64,000 bases of DNA from Hoskinsella mucinilytica (GCF_045223415.1 NZ_JBEQZJ010000020.1:1-64000), one strand, 5' to 3'; positions 42,741-52,579 are shown, numbered from the stretch's first letter. The notes: a model not told the origin generated them from the sequence alone. Numbers and translations: made by a program.

Positions 42741-43403
42741 ATGCAAGAATATCTTTCATTAATGGTCAAATGCTTTGTTGTATATTTTGTGATTATCATA
42801 GCACTTCGTTTGATGGGGAAAAGAGAAGTAGGGGAATTGAGCGTATTTGACATTGTTATTTATTTGGTTATGAGTGAGCTATTGGCGATCAGTATTACGG
42901 ATGCACATGAAAGCATCTTTAAATCCTTGGTTCCTATATTTACGCTGGCAGTGTTGCAGATCGTCATTTCATGGGTGTTATTAAAAAGCAAAAAAGCCAG
43001 AGATGTATTTGATGGAAAATGTGTGATATTAATACATAACGGACATATCAATCAAAGGGAAATGCAGAAAAATCGTTACAGTATGGATGATTTAATGAGT
43101 CAAATTCGAAGTAAAGATCTATGTACCCCGGATGAGGTTGCTTTCGCTATATTGGAAAATAATGGACAGCTAAGCGTTCTTGCGAAAGATAAATGTAAAG
43201 TAAAACATCCTGATCCTTTGGTGAGTGATGGTACCATCAACCAAAAAGCTTTGAAGGATCTAGATAAAGATGAGGTATGGCTGAAAGCATCTTTAAAACA
43301 AGAGGGGATCGAAGATGTCAATGATGTGTTTTTATGCTTATGGCAAAAAAATGGTTTTTTTGTTGTAAAGAAAGAACTGAATTCTAAGAATTCTTTTTTC
43401 TAA
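42741..43403 (+). CDS. YetF/YrbG-type membrane protein (DUF421)
   Basis: A 220-residue protein of the YetF family: three N-terminal membrane helices (about 5-80, containing ALRLMGKREVGELSVFDIVIYLVMSE split over helix 1-2) followed by a soluble DUF421 domain (VILIHNGHINQREMQKNRYS, DDLMSQIRSKDL, VAFAILENNGQLSVL). Family members affect sporulation or envelope in Bacillus; the molecular role is unknown. The ATG at 42741 has AGGAGG nearby; an upstream ATG 18 bases earlier contains that RBS. The last 20 bases overlap the convergent flippase gene. Confidence 0.9.
   Translation: MQEYLSLMVKCFVVYFVIIIALRLMGKREVGELSVFDIVIYLVMSELLAISITDAHESIFKSLVPIFTLAVLQIVISWVLLKSKKARDVFDGKCVILIHNGHINQREMQKNRYSMDDLMSQIRSKDLCTPDEVAFAILENNGQLSVLAKDKCKVKHPDPLVSDGTINQKALKDLDKDEVWLKASLKQEGIEDVNDVFLCLWQKNGFFVVKKELNSKNSFF
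43379..43400 (+). terminator. Possible terminator inside the end of the yetF-like gene
   Basis: GAATTC-TAA-GAATTC followed by TTTTTT, overlapping the final codons. The stem is short and AT-rich, so it may act only weakly. Confidence 0.4.
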
Positions 43404-44688
43404 ATGCGAAGCTTAAACGAATAGCATGTAGGATCGTTGTCACCAGCATTCCAAGGGTGATGCCGATGATCAATGCTTTTGCGCCAAGTATTTTAGATAG
43501 GAAAGCTACACTGATGATCCTTGTCAAAGAGCCTAATAAGGTATCCCATACCGTAGATTTGGATAAGGAAAGTGCATGTAACATACTAGATAAGGGCGGT
43601 TGAAGTGCATAAAAGGCAAAGGGCCATGCCATTTGTTTTAACAAAAGGGCTCCCTTGTCAGTATGATAAAAGAGTTGTAATAACTCTTGATTAAAGAAAT
43701 AACAAAGTATACTACAGCCGATCCCCACTAGAAAACAACAACTTAATATGGTCGTAAATAACTTTTTTGCTTGGGCATCGTGATGACGAGTATAATGGTA
43801 GGTAAAAGAAGGCAGCAAAAAATTGCTCAATGTGATGGTTAAAAAAGATGGCATGGTAATGATGGGTAGGATATATCCGTTGATAGAGCCATAGGCATTA
43901 ATCATCATATCAGCTTGTAAACTGCTTAATCCATAAACCATAACGATCGGTTCTAAAAAATAAGTTAAAGATCCAATCAAACGACTACCTGTCATAGGAA
44001 TGGATACTCGTAATACTTCATCAAAATGGATGCGGTGAAGATCTTGAAAAAGTGCTGGTGCTTTTATCAGTACCTTTTTTTTGCGTGTTAAAGCAAAAAA
44101 CATATAAGCAGAGCTAAATAATTCACCGACACTTACTGATATCATCGCAAGTTTTGCCATTGTGACAGCGTCCATGTTTGGATACATGGAAAATGTAATA
44201 AGAAGAAACAGGATACGACTGCCTTCTTCAAATATTTGACAAGCCGTCGCAGATAGATGCTTTTGAATACCAAAAAGATATCCCTTTAACAGACCGGAAA
44301 TGGTTACGATCGGTAGTAAAGGAAGAATGGCATACAATACAGGAAGGATGACATCTTGTTTTAAGATGGCATGCGCAAGAAATGGTAATAATACAGTAAA
44401 GATGGCAACAATGATAAGATTATTGAGGACAGATAATAAAATGGCTGCTTTTAATGGCTTATGGGGTGTTTTACTTTGTGCGATTACTTTACTTAAGGCA
44501 TTTGGAATTCCCATTTGAGCAAGCGTAATCATGAAGACCATGGTAGGAGAGGAAAGAGAATAATAGTTCATGGCACTTTCTGACAATGTTCTCGCCAATA
44601 GAATGCGTACAGTAAAAGATAGTATCTTAGCAATCACTGAAATAACGATGAGATAAAAGGTAGAACGAATGACGGTTTTTTTCATCAT
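43384..44688 (-). CDS. SpoVB/MurJ-like polysaccharide flippase
   Basis: A 434-residue multidrug/oligosaccharidyl-lipid/polysaccharide (MOP) superfamily protein with about 12 helices; starts with STFYLIVISVIAKILSFTVR and contains MGIPNALSKVIAQ, typical of SpoVB-like flippases for lipid-linked cell-wall precursors. The location beside yetF, comN and secDF is the spoVB position in B. subtilis, but the gene is inverted here. A sporulation role cannot be inferred from sequence. RBS GCAGGTG before a double ATG; the first is taken. Confidence 0.9.
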   Translation of the reverse strand: MMKKTVIRSTFYLIVISVIAKILSFTVRILLARTLSESAMNYYSLSSPTMVFMITLAQMGIPNALSKVIAQSKTPHKPLKAAILLSVLNNLIIVAIFTVLLPFLAHAILKQDVILPVLYAILPLLPIVTISGLLKGYLFGIQKHLSATACQIFEEGSRILFLLITFSMYPNMDAVTMAKLAMISVSVGELFSSAYMFFALTRKKKVLIKAPALFQDLHRIHFDEVLRVSIPMTGSRLIGSLTYFLEPIVMVYGLSSLQADMMINAYGSINGYILPIITMPSFLTITLSNFLLPSFTYHYTRHHDAQAKKLFTTILSCCFLVGIGCSILCYFFNQELLQLFYHTDKGALLLKQMAWPFAFYALQPPLSSMLHALSLSKSTVWDTLLGSLTRIISVAFLSKILGAKALIIGITLGMLVTTILHAIRLSFAFRKKNS

Positions 44689-44814
44689 GCACCTGCTTTC
44701 TTTTTCAGTATATGTGAGAGAGGCATAAAATCATTCCAGCTAAGAAAAGATATGCATAGATCATCTTATGAAAGATGAGCAGATCCTTGGATTTATGTAA
44801 AATTTAAAAAAAGA

Positions 44815-44844
44815 TTGTGAAAGCTTTTAAAATGATGATATAAT
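44815..44844 (+). promoter_or_regulatory. Promoter of comN-secDF
   Basis: TTGTGA (44815-44820), 18-base spacer, TATAAT (44839-44844) with TGA before it (extended -10). It lies in the 184-base divergent gap; the rest of the gap holds a small CATCTT/AAGATG hairpin near 44763. Confidence 0.75.
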
Positions 44845-44872
44845 ACTTCATAGCGATATTGAGGAGGAGACC

Positions 44873-45163
44873 ATGAAGAATCAGAGTGAAATCGATGATA
44901 AATATCTGAAGCTGGCAATTACCCTGAAAACCAGCGAACTTCAAAGAAAGCAGTTGTCTTCTTTAACGTATCAGCATGTAGAACGTGCATTGCTTGCTAA
45001 ATGGAAATTTCAGAAGCCGAAAAGTTTTTATGATGCAATCAATGATGTCATGAGCATTGATGCCTCAGAGGTCGTCGCTTATTTATCGACAGAGGCGATG
45101 ATTACTGGAGCAAAAATGAAACTCAATGACTTTGAAGATTTGTTTGGAGGAGATAAACGATGA
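44873..45163 (+). CDS. comN: ComN-family post-transcriptional regulator
   Basis: A 96-residue protein of the ComN/YrzD family. In B. subtilis ComN controls localisation and translation of comE mRNA at the cell poles and division sites. The recognisable core is LTYQHVERALLAKWKFQKPKSF split around residues 30-52 and AINDVMSIDASEVVAYLSTEA. RBS GAGGAGGAG. It overlaps secDF by 4 bases, as does its Bacillus counterpart's neighbourhood, and the window also holds comEA/comEC. Confidence 0.83.
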   Translation: MKNQSEIDDKYLKLAITLKTSELQRKQLSSLTYQHVERALLAKWKFQKPKSFYDAINDVMSIDASEVVAYLSTEAMITGAKMKLNDFEDLFGGDKR

Positions 45164-47448
45164 AAAAATCCCGTTTGGTAATCTTTGGCATCAGTATCGT
45201 TACGGTCTTAGTAATGATGCTATGTGGTAGTCCATGGATTGCAAAAAATATGAGACTAGGATTAGATCTACAGGGAGGATTTGAAATCCTGTATAAGATC
45301 ACACCATTAGAAGGAAAAACACTACCGGATATGTCGGCAGTAGCTGAATCTATCAATAAACGTATTGACGTGCTAGGTGTCAATGAACCTGAAATCACTG
45401 TAGAGGGTGATGATCAGATTCGTGTGCAATTAGCAGGTGTAAAGAATGCAGATGAAGCTAGACGTATCATCTCAACAACTGCCAATTTGTCTTTCCGTGA
45501 TGTAGATGACAATCTATTGATGGATGCAGATGTATTACAAGAAGGTGGTGCATCTCTTGGTACAGATGAATATGGTCGTTATGTGGTCAATCTGAAAGTA
45601 GCAGATACGACAAAGTTTTATGAAGCTACTAAAAAAGTCGCAGCCAAAGGCAGCGGTCAGAATTTAATGGTAACTTGGCTTGACTTCGATGAAACAAAAG
45701 ACTCCTATGCTGCCGAAAAGCAGAAAGAAACACCTAGCTTTATTTCTGCGGCAACTGTAAAAGAAGGCTTGAATAGCTCAAGTGTACAGATTTCAGGGAA
45801 CTTTACAAAAGAAGAAGCAACAGAATTGAAAGATCTGATCAATTCTGGATCGTTACCTGTGAAAATGAGTGAGGAATATACCAATGCAGTAACTGCTGAT
45901 TATGGCATGAGTGCTTTCTCTTCTACAATGATGGCAGGCGCAATCGGTGTAGCCTTGATCATGTTGTTCATGATCGTGTATTATCAATTACCTGGTATTA
46001 TTTCCGCAATCACGATTGCAACCTATGTGTTTGTGGTATTCTTGATTTATAACCTTATGGGTGGTGTCTTTACATTGTCTGGTATTGCTGCTTTGGTTCT
46101 TGGTGTTGGTATGGCAGCGGACTCCAACATCTTGACTTTCGAGCGTATCCGAGACAGCTTGTATTCAGGAAGAAGTGTAAAATCAGCCTTCTACGAAGGG
46201 ACAAGTAAGTCTTTTATCACCATCTTTGATGCACAGTTTACAACCTTTATTTCTGCCTTGATCTTATATTTGTTAGGAACAGGAAGTGTCAAAGGTTTTG
46301 CGACTGTATTGATGGTTTCTACGATTTCTACTTTATTACTTATCGTGTTCGTAGCTAAATTCTTCTTGAAGATGTTAGTAGATAGCGGTTGTCTGGATGG
46401 AAAACTGAAACTATTCGGTGTAAAAGAAAGTCGTGTGCCTGATGTAAACAAGGGGCAAGAACGTTTCTATTATGGCAAATTTGCTCAATTTGATTTTATC
46501 GGAAAAGCAAAATATTTTATTACGATCACCATGAGTGTACTTGTGATCGGGGTAGGCTTTATGGCATACAATGGTTTCAAGGGAAATGAAGTCTTGAATT
46601 TAGGTATTGATTTTACCAGTGGTACTAAGATCACGGTAGTTGGTGATACTGAAATCAAAGCTGATGATCTAAAGGCTCAATTAAAAGAGCTGGGTGTCAA
46701 TGCAAGCAGTATTAAAATCAATGGAAAAGGTAATAATACAGCAACTGTATTTGTAAAGGAAGCAATTGAAACCGAGAAAATGGATCAGGTAAAAGAAAAT
46801 CTGAAAAAAACGTATAACCATGATGTTAATGACAATACCGTAACTCCGGTGGTTGGTAAACGCTTGGTTAAAAATGCATTCTTGATATCTATTTTGGCAT
46901 GGATCGGTATTATGATCTATATCTCCATTCGATTTAAATGGGATTATGCAATCAGTGGTATCGTCGCATTGATTCATGACTTATTTGTTATGATTGCATT
47001 CTGTGCTATTCTTCGTTTGGAAGTCAATACCGAAATCATTGCGGTCTTATTGACGATCATCGGATATTCCATCAATAACTCAATCGTTGTATTTGACCGT
47101 ATCCGAGATAACGTAAAAGCAAATAGACATGAAGTAATCACAAAAGAAAAATATCGTGAAATTGTAAACGATGCATTACAGAAAACAGCAACTCGTTCTA
47201 TTCTTTCCACTTTAACGACCATGTTGCCAGTCATTTGCTTATTGGCTATGGGAAGCGGTGCGATTTCTACCTTCTGTTTGATGTTGTTTATCGGATTATT
47301 ATTCGGAGCTGGATCTTCTTTGTTCGTCGCAGCACAGCTGTGGTATCAAATTAGAATTCATCACAAACCAAAGAAAAAATCCCATAAAAAGTCAAAGAAA
47401 AAAGAAGACCTTGAGGAAATGATCATTCCAGGAATGAACGATTATTAA
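45160..47448 (+). CDS. secDF: Fused protein-export subunit SecDF
   Basis: Proton-driven membrane protein that pulls secreted proteins out of the SecYEG channel. One 762-residue chain contains SecD (RLGLDLQGGFEILYKI near residue 31, first periplasmic domain, then six helices with ALVLGVGMAADSNILTFERI) and SecF (LNLGIDFTSGTKI near 483, then helices with LLTIIGYSINNSIVVFDRIRD). Fusion of SecD and SecF is common in Bacilli and relatives. The Lys-rich C-terminus (KKKSHKKSKKKED) should be cytoplasmic. Followed by a long perfect terminator. Confidence 0.97.
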   Translation: MKKSRLVIFGISIVTVLVMMLCGSPWIAKNMRLGLDLQGGFEILYKITPLEGKTLPDMSAVAESINKRIDVLGVNEPEITVEGDDQIRVQLAGVKNADEARRIISTTANLSFRDVDDNLLMDADVLQEGGASLGTDEYGRYVVNLKVADTTKFYEATKKVAAKGSGQNLMVTWLDFDETKDSYAAEKQKETPSFISAATVKEGLNSSSVQISGNFTKEEATELKDLINSGSLPVKMSEEYTNAVTADYGMSAFSSTMMAGAIGVALIMLFMIVYYQLPGIISAITIATYVFVVFLIYNLMGGVFTLSGIAALVLGVGMAADSNILTFERIRDSLYSGRSVKSAFYEGTSKSFITIFDAQFTTFISALILYLLGTGSVKGFATVLMVSTISTLLLIVFVAKFFLKMLVDSGCLDGKLKLFGVKESRVPDVNKGQERFYYGKFAQFDFIGKAKYFITITMSVLVIGVGFMAYNGFKGNEVLNLGIDFTSGTKITVVGDTEIKADDLKAQLKELGVNASSIKINGKGNNTATVFVKEAIETEKMDQVKENLKKTYNHDVNDNTVTPVVGKRLVKNAFLISILAWIGIMIYISIRFKWDYAISGIVALIHDLFVMIAFCAILRLEVNTEIIAVLLTIIGYSINNSIVVFDRIRDNVKANRHEVITKEKYREIVNDALQKTATRSILSTLTTMLPVICLLAMGSGAISTFCLMLFIGLLFGAGSSLFVAAQLWYQIRIHHKPKKKSHKKSKKKEDLEEMIIPGMNDY

Positions 47449-47452
47449 TCAC

Positions 47453-47483
47453 ATAAAAAGAAGAGCTCGTCTCTTCTTTTTAT
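47453..47483 (+). terminator. Intrinsic terminator after secDF
   Basis: Thirteen-base perfect stem (ATAAAAAGAAGAG with its complement) and loop CTCGT, ending in an AT-rich tail. Nearly symmetric, so it could work in both directions. Confidence 0.88.
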
Positions 47484-47561
47484 ATAATTAGAAAGAAAAA
47501 ATATTTGCATAAGGAAAGGACTTTATCTATTTTTATGTTAGAATATACAAGGTGATCATTT

Positions 47562-49172
47562 ATGAATATAACATTACAAGATGTTTCAAATACAGAAGAG
47601 ATTCAGAAAACATTATCTTTGTCTCATTTATGTGCAAAGGTATTGGCAGCAAAAAATTTAACGTATCCACAGATATCAGAGATATTATCTGCACCTGTAC
47701 TTCAAGATCCCATGAATGCTTATCATATGAAAGAAGTCGTGATGCGTATTCAACAGGCGAAAAAAAACAATGAAAAGATATTGGTGTGCGGAGACTATGA
47801 TGCAGATGGTATTTGTGCGACCACGATTTTATTTGACGCCTTACAAAGGTATGGAGTGACTTGTGGCTTTTACATACCCGATCGTTTTAAACAGGGCTAT
47901 GGTCTTCATCCGGATACGGTAAAGATGGCAGATGAAAAAGGCTATACCTTATTGATTACGGTAGACAATGGAGTCAAAGCTTTTGATGCTTTGAAAGAAG
48001 CCAAACAAAGAGGTTTGGACGTGATCGTAACAGATCATCACGATATGGAAGAATCAGATATAGACGCATGGATTGTTTTGCATCCATTTACCATGGGAGA
48101 AGAGTTTCAATATTTGAGTGGTGCAGGGGTTGCATTAGAGATTTCTCGTGCACTCTTACATGATGTCAAAGAACATATCATCTTGGCTTGTATCGCATCC
48201 ATTGCGGATGTGATGCCGTTAAAAAAGGAAACAAGAGATATCGTAAGACTAGGTATTTTTTATTTGAAACAAGGGTTATGTAAGCCGATTCAAGCTTTGG
48301 CCAATGATCGATATCCCAAATGGGATGAAACGATGATTGCTTTTCAGATCGTGCCAAAGTTAAATGTGATGGGAAGACTTGCGGACATGGTCAATGTCAA
48401 TAATATGGTACGTTTTCTTTTGTTGAAACGAGCTGATGAAATCCAAAGAGTAGCAACTCAAATACATGACTTAAACAATCATCGTAAAAAAATGAGCAAT
48501 GAGATGGTAGAAACAGCCAAATCATTGGTTCATCCGGAATATAACTTTCAAATGCTGTATCATGAATCCTTTCATGAAGGTATCGTAGGCTTAGTAGCCG
48601 GTAAAATTGCAGAAGAACTGCATCAACCTGTCATGGTATTGAGTCGCCATGATGAGATATTAAAAGGAAGCATTCGTTCTCAAGGATACCTAGATTTGAC
48701 GACGTTCTTTGACGGTTGTATGGATGTGCTTGATAGTTATGGGGGACATAAGGCTGCCGCAGGTATTGGCTTTTCTCTTTCGCATAAGCAAAATGTACAA
48801 GATTATATGAATGAACATGCGAAAGAATACGTAACAAAAGCAGAAGCCGAATATGATGTGATCGATACTTTGCTTTCAGAACTTAGCATTCAAGAAGTAG
48901 AAAGTCTACAAGCATTGGCGCCTTTTGGTGAAGGCTTTGATGAACCCTTGTTTTATTTACAAAATGTGGAAGTCAAACAAATCAAAACGATGGGAAATGG
49001 AGCACACGTGAAATGGGTGTTAAGTGATGAAGTTGAGGCAGTGCTGTTTCATGACATACAAGCATATGAAACCTTTGCGGATAGAAAAACGATGAATTTC
49101 ATCGCAACGATAGGTATCAATCGCTTTATGGGAAGGAAAAAAGTCAATCTTTTTGTAAGGGAAGCATTTTAA
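47562..49172 (+). CDS. recJ: Single-strand-specific exonuclease RecJ
   Basis: 5'-3' exonuclease on single-stranded DNA, used in recombination and mismatch/excision repair. The 536 residues include the DHH motifs VCGDYDADGICAT near 74, ITVDNGVKA, VTDHHDMEE near 162, PKLNVMGRLADM, and the DHHA1 GGHKAAAGIG near 402, followed by a C-terminal OB domain. This is shorter than Bacillus RecJ (about 786), lacking the extra C-terminal domain. RBS AAGGTGATCATTT; an extended -10 TGT-TAGAAT (47536-47544) lies upstream. Confidence 0.95.
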   Translation: MNITLQDVSNTEEIQKTLSLSHLCAKVLAAKNLTYPQISEILSAPVLQDPMNAYHMKEVVMRIQQAKKNNEKILVCGDYDADGICATTILFDALQRYGVTCGFYIPDRFKQGYGLHPDTVKMADEKGYTLLITVDNGVKAFDALKEAKQRGLDVIVTDHHDMEESDIDAWIVLHPFTMGEEFQYLSGAGVALEISRALLHDVKEHIILACIASIADVMPLKKETRDIVRLGIFYLKQGLCKPIQALANDRYPKWDETMIAFQIVPKLNVMGRLADMVNVNNMVRFLLLKRADEIQRVATQIHDLNNHRKKMSNEMVETAKSLVHPEYNFQMLYHESFHEGIVGLVAGKIAEELHQPVMVLSRHDEILKGSIRSQGYLDLTTFFDGCMDVLDSYGGHKAAAGIGFSLSHKQNVQDYMNEHAKEYVTKAEAEYDVIDTLLSELSIQEVESLQALAPFGEGFDEPLFYLQNVEVKQIKTMGNGAHVKWVLSDEVEAVLFHDIQAYETFADRKTMNFIATIGINRFMGRKKVNLFVREAF

Positions 49173-49226
49173 ACAGAGATAAAATTTGCTATAATGAAGA
49201 AGAACTTTAAGGAGGCTCTTAAGCTT

Positions 49227-49742
49227 ATGGATTATAAAGAGTATATTGCTGATATTCCTGATTTCCCTCAGGAAGGTATTCTGTTTCGTGATATTACGCC
49301 TTTGATGGCAGATGGAGAAGCATTTAAAAAGGCATGTGATGAAATCATCGCTTTTGCGAAAAAAGTGGATGCACAAGTTGTGGTAGGACCAGAATCCAGA
49401 GGATTCATCTTCGGTTGTCCGGTTGCATATGACCTTGGTATCGGATTTGTTCCGGTACGTAAACCAGGAAAATTGCCTAGAGAAACTGTAAGCGTTTCTT
49501 ATGATTTAGAATATGGAAGCAATGAACTTCATGTACATAAGGATGGAATCAAAAAAGGTCAAAAAGTATTGATCGTAGATGATTTACTTGCGACCGGAGG
49601 TACCGTAGATGCCACCATTCAAATCGTAGAAGAGTTGGGTGGAGAAGTTGTTGGCTGTGCGTTTTTGATTGAACTGGCTGATCTAAAAGGCAGAGAACAT
49701 TTGAAGGATTATCCTGTATTTTCTTTGATGTGTTACGAATAA
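49227..49742 (+). CDS. apt: Adenine phosphoribosyltransferase
   Basis: Salvages adenine to AMP using PRPP. The 171-residue length is standard. Motifs: IPDFPQEGILFRDITPL near the N-terminus, VVGPESRGFIFG near 50, and the PRPP loop VLIVDDLLATGGT near 117. The ATG at 49227 is used because upstream in-frame starts extend beyond the family N-terminus; AAGGAGG is 11 bases away, a long spacer. recJ-apt-rel is the Bacillus order. Purine salvage here complements the purine operon at 31-40 kb. Confidence 0.96.
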   Translation: MDYKEYIADIPDFPQEGILFRDITPLMADGEAFKKACDEIIAFAKKVDAQVVVGPESRGFIFGCPVAYDLGIGFVPVRKPGKLPRETVSVSYDLEYGSNELHVHKDGIKKGQKVLIVDDLLATGGTVDATIQIVEELGGEVVGCAFLIELADLKGREHLKDYPVFSLMCYE

Positions 49743-49764
49743 AAAGGGGAGTTCCCCTTTTTTA
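49741..49764 (+). terminator. Intrinsic terminator between apt and rel
   Basis: Stem AAAAAGGGG/CCCCTTTTT with loop AGTT, starting in the apt stop codon. rel begins only 20 bases later, so rel is reached by read-through or has an unseen promoter. Confidence 0.85.
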
Positions 49765-49783
49765 GAATGTGGGTGATAAATGT

Positions 49784-51985
49784 ATGGTAAGTAGTCAGGT
49801 GGTAACTTTTGATGAGATGATGAAAGAAATCAAAAAGTACATCAAAAAAGAGGAGAATATTGATCTTATCACAAGAGCATATTTATGTGCGGAAAAAAAT
49901 CATACAGGACAATATCGCAAGAGTGGAGAACCATATATCATTCATGCGATCCAAGTTGGATATATATTGTCTTTGTTAAGAACCGGACCTAAAACCATTG
50001 CGGCCGGTCTTTTGCACGATGTAGTAGAGGATTGTGATGTTACGCTAGATGAAGTCAGCGAAGTGTTTGGTGAAGAAGTTGCCTCACTTGTAGACTCCGT
50101 CACAAAAATCGGTAATTTAAAATTCAAAGATGAGAAAGAATATCTAGCAAGTAATCATCGTAAGATTTTTATTGCAATGGCAAAAGATGTTCGAGTTATT
50201 TTGATTAAGTTGGCAGACCGTTTGCATAATATGCGTACCTTGCAATATATGACACCGGAGAAACAAAAGAAGATTGCAAGTGAAACATTAGATGTTTATG
50301 CTCCGATTGCCCATCGTTTAGGTATCAGCGATATTAAAAATGAGCTTGAGGATTTATCTTTTCAATATCTGAACAAAGAAAAATATTATGAAATCGCTAA
50401 ACTGGTAGAAAAACGAAAAATCGAAAGAGATGAACAAGTACAGACGATGATTCAAGAAATCAGTACTTTATTAGATGAAAATCATATCCAGTTTAGAATC
50501 TTTGGAAGAAGCAAGCACTTATATAGTATTTATAAAAAGATGAAAACAAAAAATAAGCGCTTTGAAGAAATCTTAGATTTGTTGGCGATCCGTATCATTA
50601 CAGATAGTGATACAGCATGTTATGAAATCTTAGGATATATTCATGCAAAATATCGGCCGATTCCAGGGCGATTTAAAGATTATATCGCAATGCCTAAGAT
50701 GAACATGTATCAGTCTTTGCATAGTACGATCGTAGCAGATGATGGAAATATTTTTGAAATCCAAATACGTACTGAGGCTATGGATGAGGTTGCGGAACAA
50801 GGGATTGCGGCACACTGGCGTTACAAGGAAAATATGAATGGTGGACGAGAAGTAAACCAATCTGAAATCGAAGAACAACTGCATTGGTTAAAAGATTTCA
50901 GCGTGATGAGTGATGAAGTAGAAGATGATTCTATGGAGTATATGAATTTATTACAGAAAGATATTTTTGAAGCTAATGTGTATTGTATGACACCTAAGGG
51001 TAAAGTAATTGCATTACCTAACGGTTCTACACCAATCGATTTCGCTTATAGAGTTCATACTGAAGTTGGGCATCATACAGTAGGTGCTACCATCAATGGA
51101 GTCTTGATGCCATTAAATACAAAATTAAAGACTGGCGATGTCGTATCCATTCGAACAAGCAAGCAATCTCCTGGTCCAAGCGAAGACTGGATCAAGGTTG
51201 TAAAAAGTGCACATGCTCGAAACAAGATTCGCTCTTTCTTCCAAAAACAGGAAAATGAACGTCGTACCTTAGATATCAAAAAGGGCGAAGAGTTGCTGGT
51301 AGAAGAATTGAAAAAACGAAACCTCGATGTCGATACTTACATGGATAATAAAAAGGTAGAAAACATTGCAGGTAGCCTAAGCTTTAATTCCTATCAAGAT
51401 TTGATGTTTGCCATCGGAGTAAAACAAGTATCCTTGCCAGCTGTCATTGATCGTTTGGTGAAGCATAAAACAAGTGTGCCACTTCAAAATGATGAATTGG
51501 TAAAAATGTTTAATCGCCAAGATCGCAAGAAAAAAGTGAGCAGTACCGGTATTCGAGTTGCTGGCATTGAGTCTATGAAGATCACATTAGCAAACTGCTG
51601 TTCACCTGTACCGGGAGATGAAATTGTCGGTTATATCACAAAAGGTGCCGGAGTTAAGGTGCACCGTGTTGATTGTCCAAATATCATTCATGAACACCAG
51701 CGTCTCATCCCTGTAGAATGGGATGAAAATCTGGAACAAAAAACATATGAGGTCAAGCTTATCATTAAGTCAAGTGATCGTAATTTCTTGCTAAGTGATA
51801 TTGTTACGGTAGTTTCTCAATGTAAAGCAGGACTTCAACATGTGGATTCCACAGTAGATGAGGATCGCATCAGTGCGACAACTAAAATGACTGTGGTAGT
51901 AGAGGATGCAGAACATCTTCGTAATCTGATCGTTAATTTACGTAAGGTAAATAGTGTGCATAGTGTAGAAAGAGTGATACAATGA
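49784..51985 (+). CDS. rel: Bifunctional (p)ppGpp synthetase/hydrolase Rel
   Basis: Makes and degrades (p)ppGpp in the stringent response. The 733 residues contain the HD hydrolase domain (HAIQVGYIL, GLLHDVVEDCD near 72, KLADRLHNMRTL near 144), the synthetase domain with the RFKD form (GRFKDYIAMPKMNMYQSLHS near 298) that marks bifunctional Rel/SpoT enzymes, then TGS (PKGKVIALPNGSTPIDFAY), a zinc-finger region (NCCSPVPGDEIVGY) and the C-terminal ACT domain. An in-frame GTG 15 bases upstream forms part of the SD (GGGTGAT), so the ATG at 49784 is preferred. Confidence 0.97.
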   Translation: MVSSQVVTFDEMMKEIKKYIKKEENIDLITRAYLCAEKNHTGQYRKSGEPYIIHAIQVGYILSLLRTGPKTIAAGLLHDVVEDCDVTLDEVSEVFGEEVASLVDSVTKIGNLKFKDEKEYLASNHRKIFIAMAKDVRVILIKLADRLHNMRTLQYMTPEKQKKIASETLDVYAPIAHRLGISDIKNELEDLSFQYLNKEKYYEIAKLVEKRKIERDEQVQTMIQEISTLLDENHIQFRIFGRSKHLYSIYKKMKTKNKRFEEILDLLAIRIITDSDTACYEILGYIHAKYRPIPGRFKDYIAMPKMNMYQSLHSTIVADDGNIFEIQIRTEAMDEVAEQGIAAHWRYKENMNGGREVNQSEIEEQLHWLKDFSVMSDEVEDDSMEYMNLLQKDIFEANVYCMTPKGKVIALPNGSTPIDFAYRVHTEVGHHTVGATINGVLMPLNTKLKTGDVVSIRTSKQSPGPSEDWIKVVKSAHARNKIRSFFQKQENERRTLDIKKGEELLVEELKKRNLDVDTYMDNKKVENIAGSLSFNSYQDLMFAIGVKQVSLPAVIDRLVKHKTSVPLQNDELVKMFNRQDRKKKVSSTGIRVAGIESMKITLANCCSPVPGDEIVGYITKGAGVKVHRVDCPNIIHEHQRLIPVEWDENLEQKTYEVKLIIKSSDRNFLLSDIVTVVSQCKAGLQHVDSTVDEDRISATTKMTVVVEDAEHLRNLIVNLRKVNSVHSVERVIQ

Positions 51986-52491
51986 GTGAATTAGTAATTA
52001 GAAAAGCAAAAGAGAAGGATATTATAGGAATTGAGGAAATGTATCGAAAACGTGTAAGCTATAACGATGCACATGGGATACACCAATGGGATTATGATCA
52101 AGTAACATGGGAATGTTTCCGACAATTATATACCATCAATGATTATTATGTAGGATTTCTAGACCAGACGATCGTTTGCGGATGCTTTATTGTTGATGTT
52201 GACCATCTTTATTGGCCGGATGAAAAAGCCGGGGCTGCCTTATATCTACATAAGATCGTAGTAGATCCAGATTACGGTGGACATGGTTATGCAGATGAAT
52301 TGATTCGCTTTTTTAAGGAAAAAGGAAAAAGTGAGGGATATCCTGAAGTACGTATTGATGTACGAGAGAAAAAAACAAAGCTTCGCCAAATGTATGAAAG
52401 AAATGGTTTTCAGCTTGTAAAGATAGACCAATTTGTACCGGAATTTACAACTGCACTTTATCATTGCACATTTCAGACACCGTCAAAATGA
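51982..52491 (+). CDS. GNAT N-acetyltransferase
   Basis: A 169-residue acetyltransferase overlapping rel by 4 bases (ATGA). The acetyl-CoA-binding stretch is LHKIVVDPDYGGHGYADELI near 88-107, followed by YPEVRIDVREKKTKLRQMYERNGF, the typical beta-strand/helix of this fold. The N-terminal half (YRKRVSYNDAHGIHQWDYDQV) should shape the acceptor site; acceptor unknown. In Bacillus the gene after rel is dtd, so this is a replacement. Terminator overlaps its stop. Confidence 0.85.
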   Translation: MSELVIRKAKEKDIIGIEEMYRKRVSYNDAHGIHQWDYDQVTWECFRQLYTINDYYVGFLDQTIVCGCFIVDVDHLYWPDEKAGAALYLHKIVVDPDYGGHGYADELIRFFKEKGKSEGYPEVRIDVREKKTKLRQMYERNGFQLVKIDQFVPEFTTALYHCTFQTPSK

Positions 52492-52504
52492 TGGTGTTTT
52501 TTTA
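52481..52504 (+). terminator. Intrinsic terminator overlapping the GNAT stop
   Basis: Nine-base stem ACACCGTCA/TGATGGTGT (one G-U pair) with loop AAA, followed by a run of T. The 3' arm contains the TGA stop codon. Confidence 0.85.
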
Positions 52505-52579
52505 TTCTTAAAATGAATGAATCACAACAGTTCATGATCATAGTCTTTGGTGAAAGCTATGATCTGAAAGAAAAGAGCT

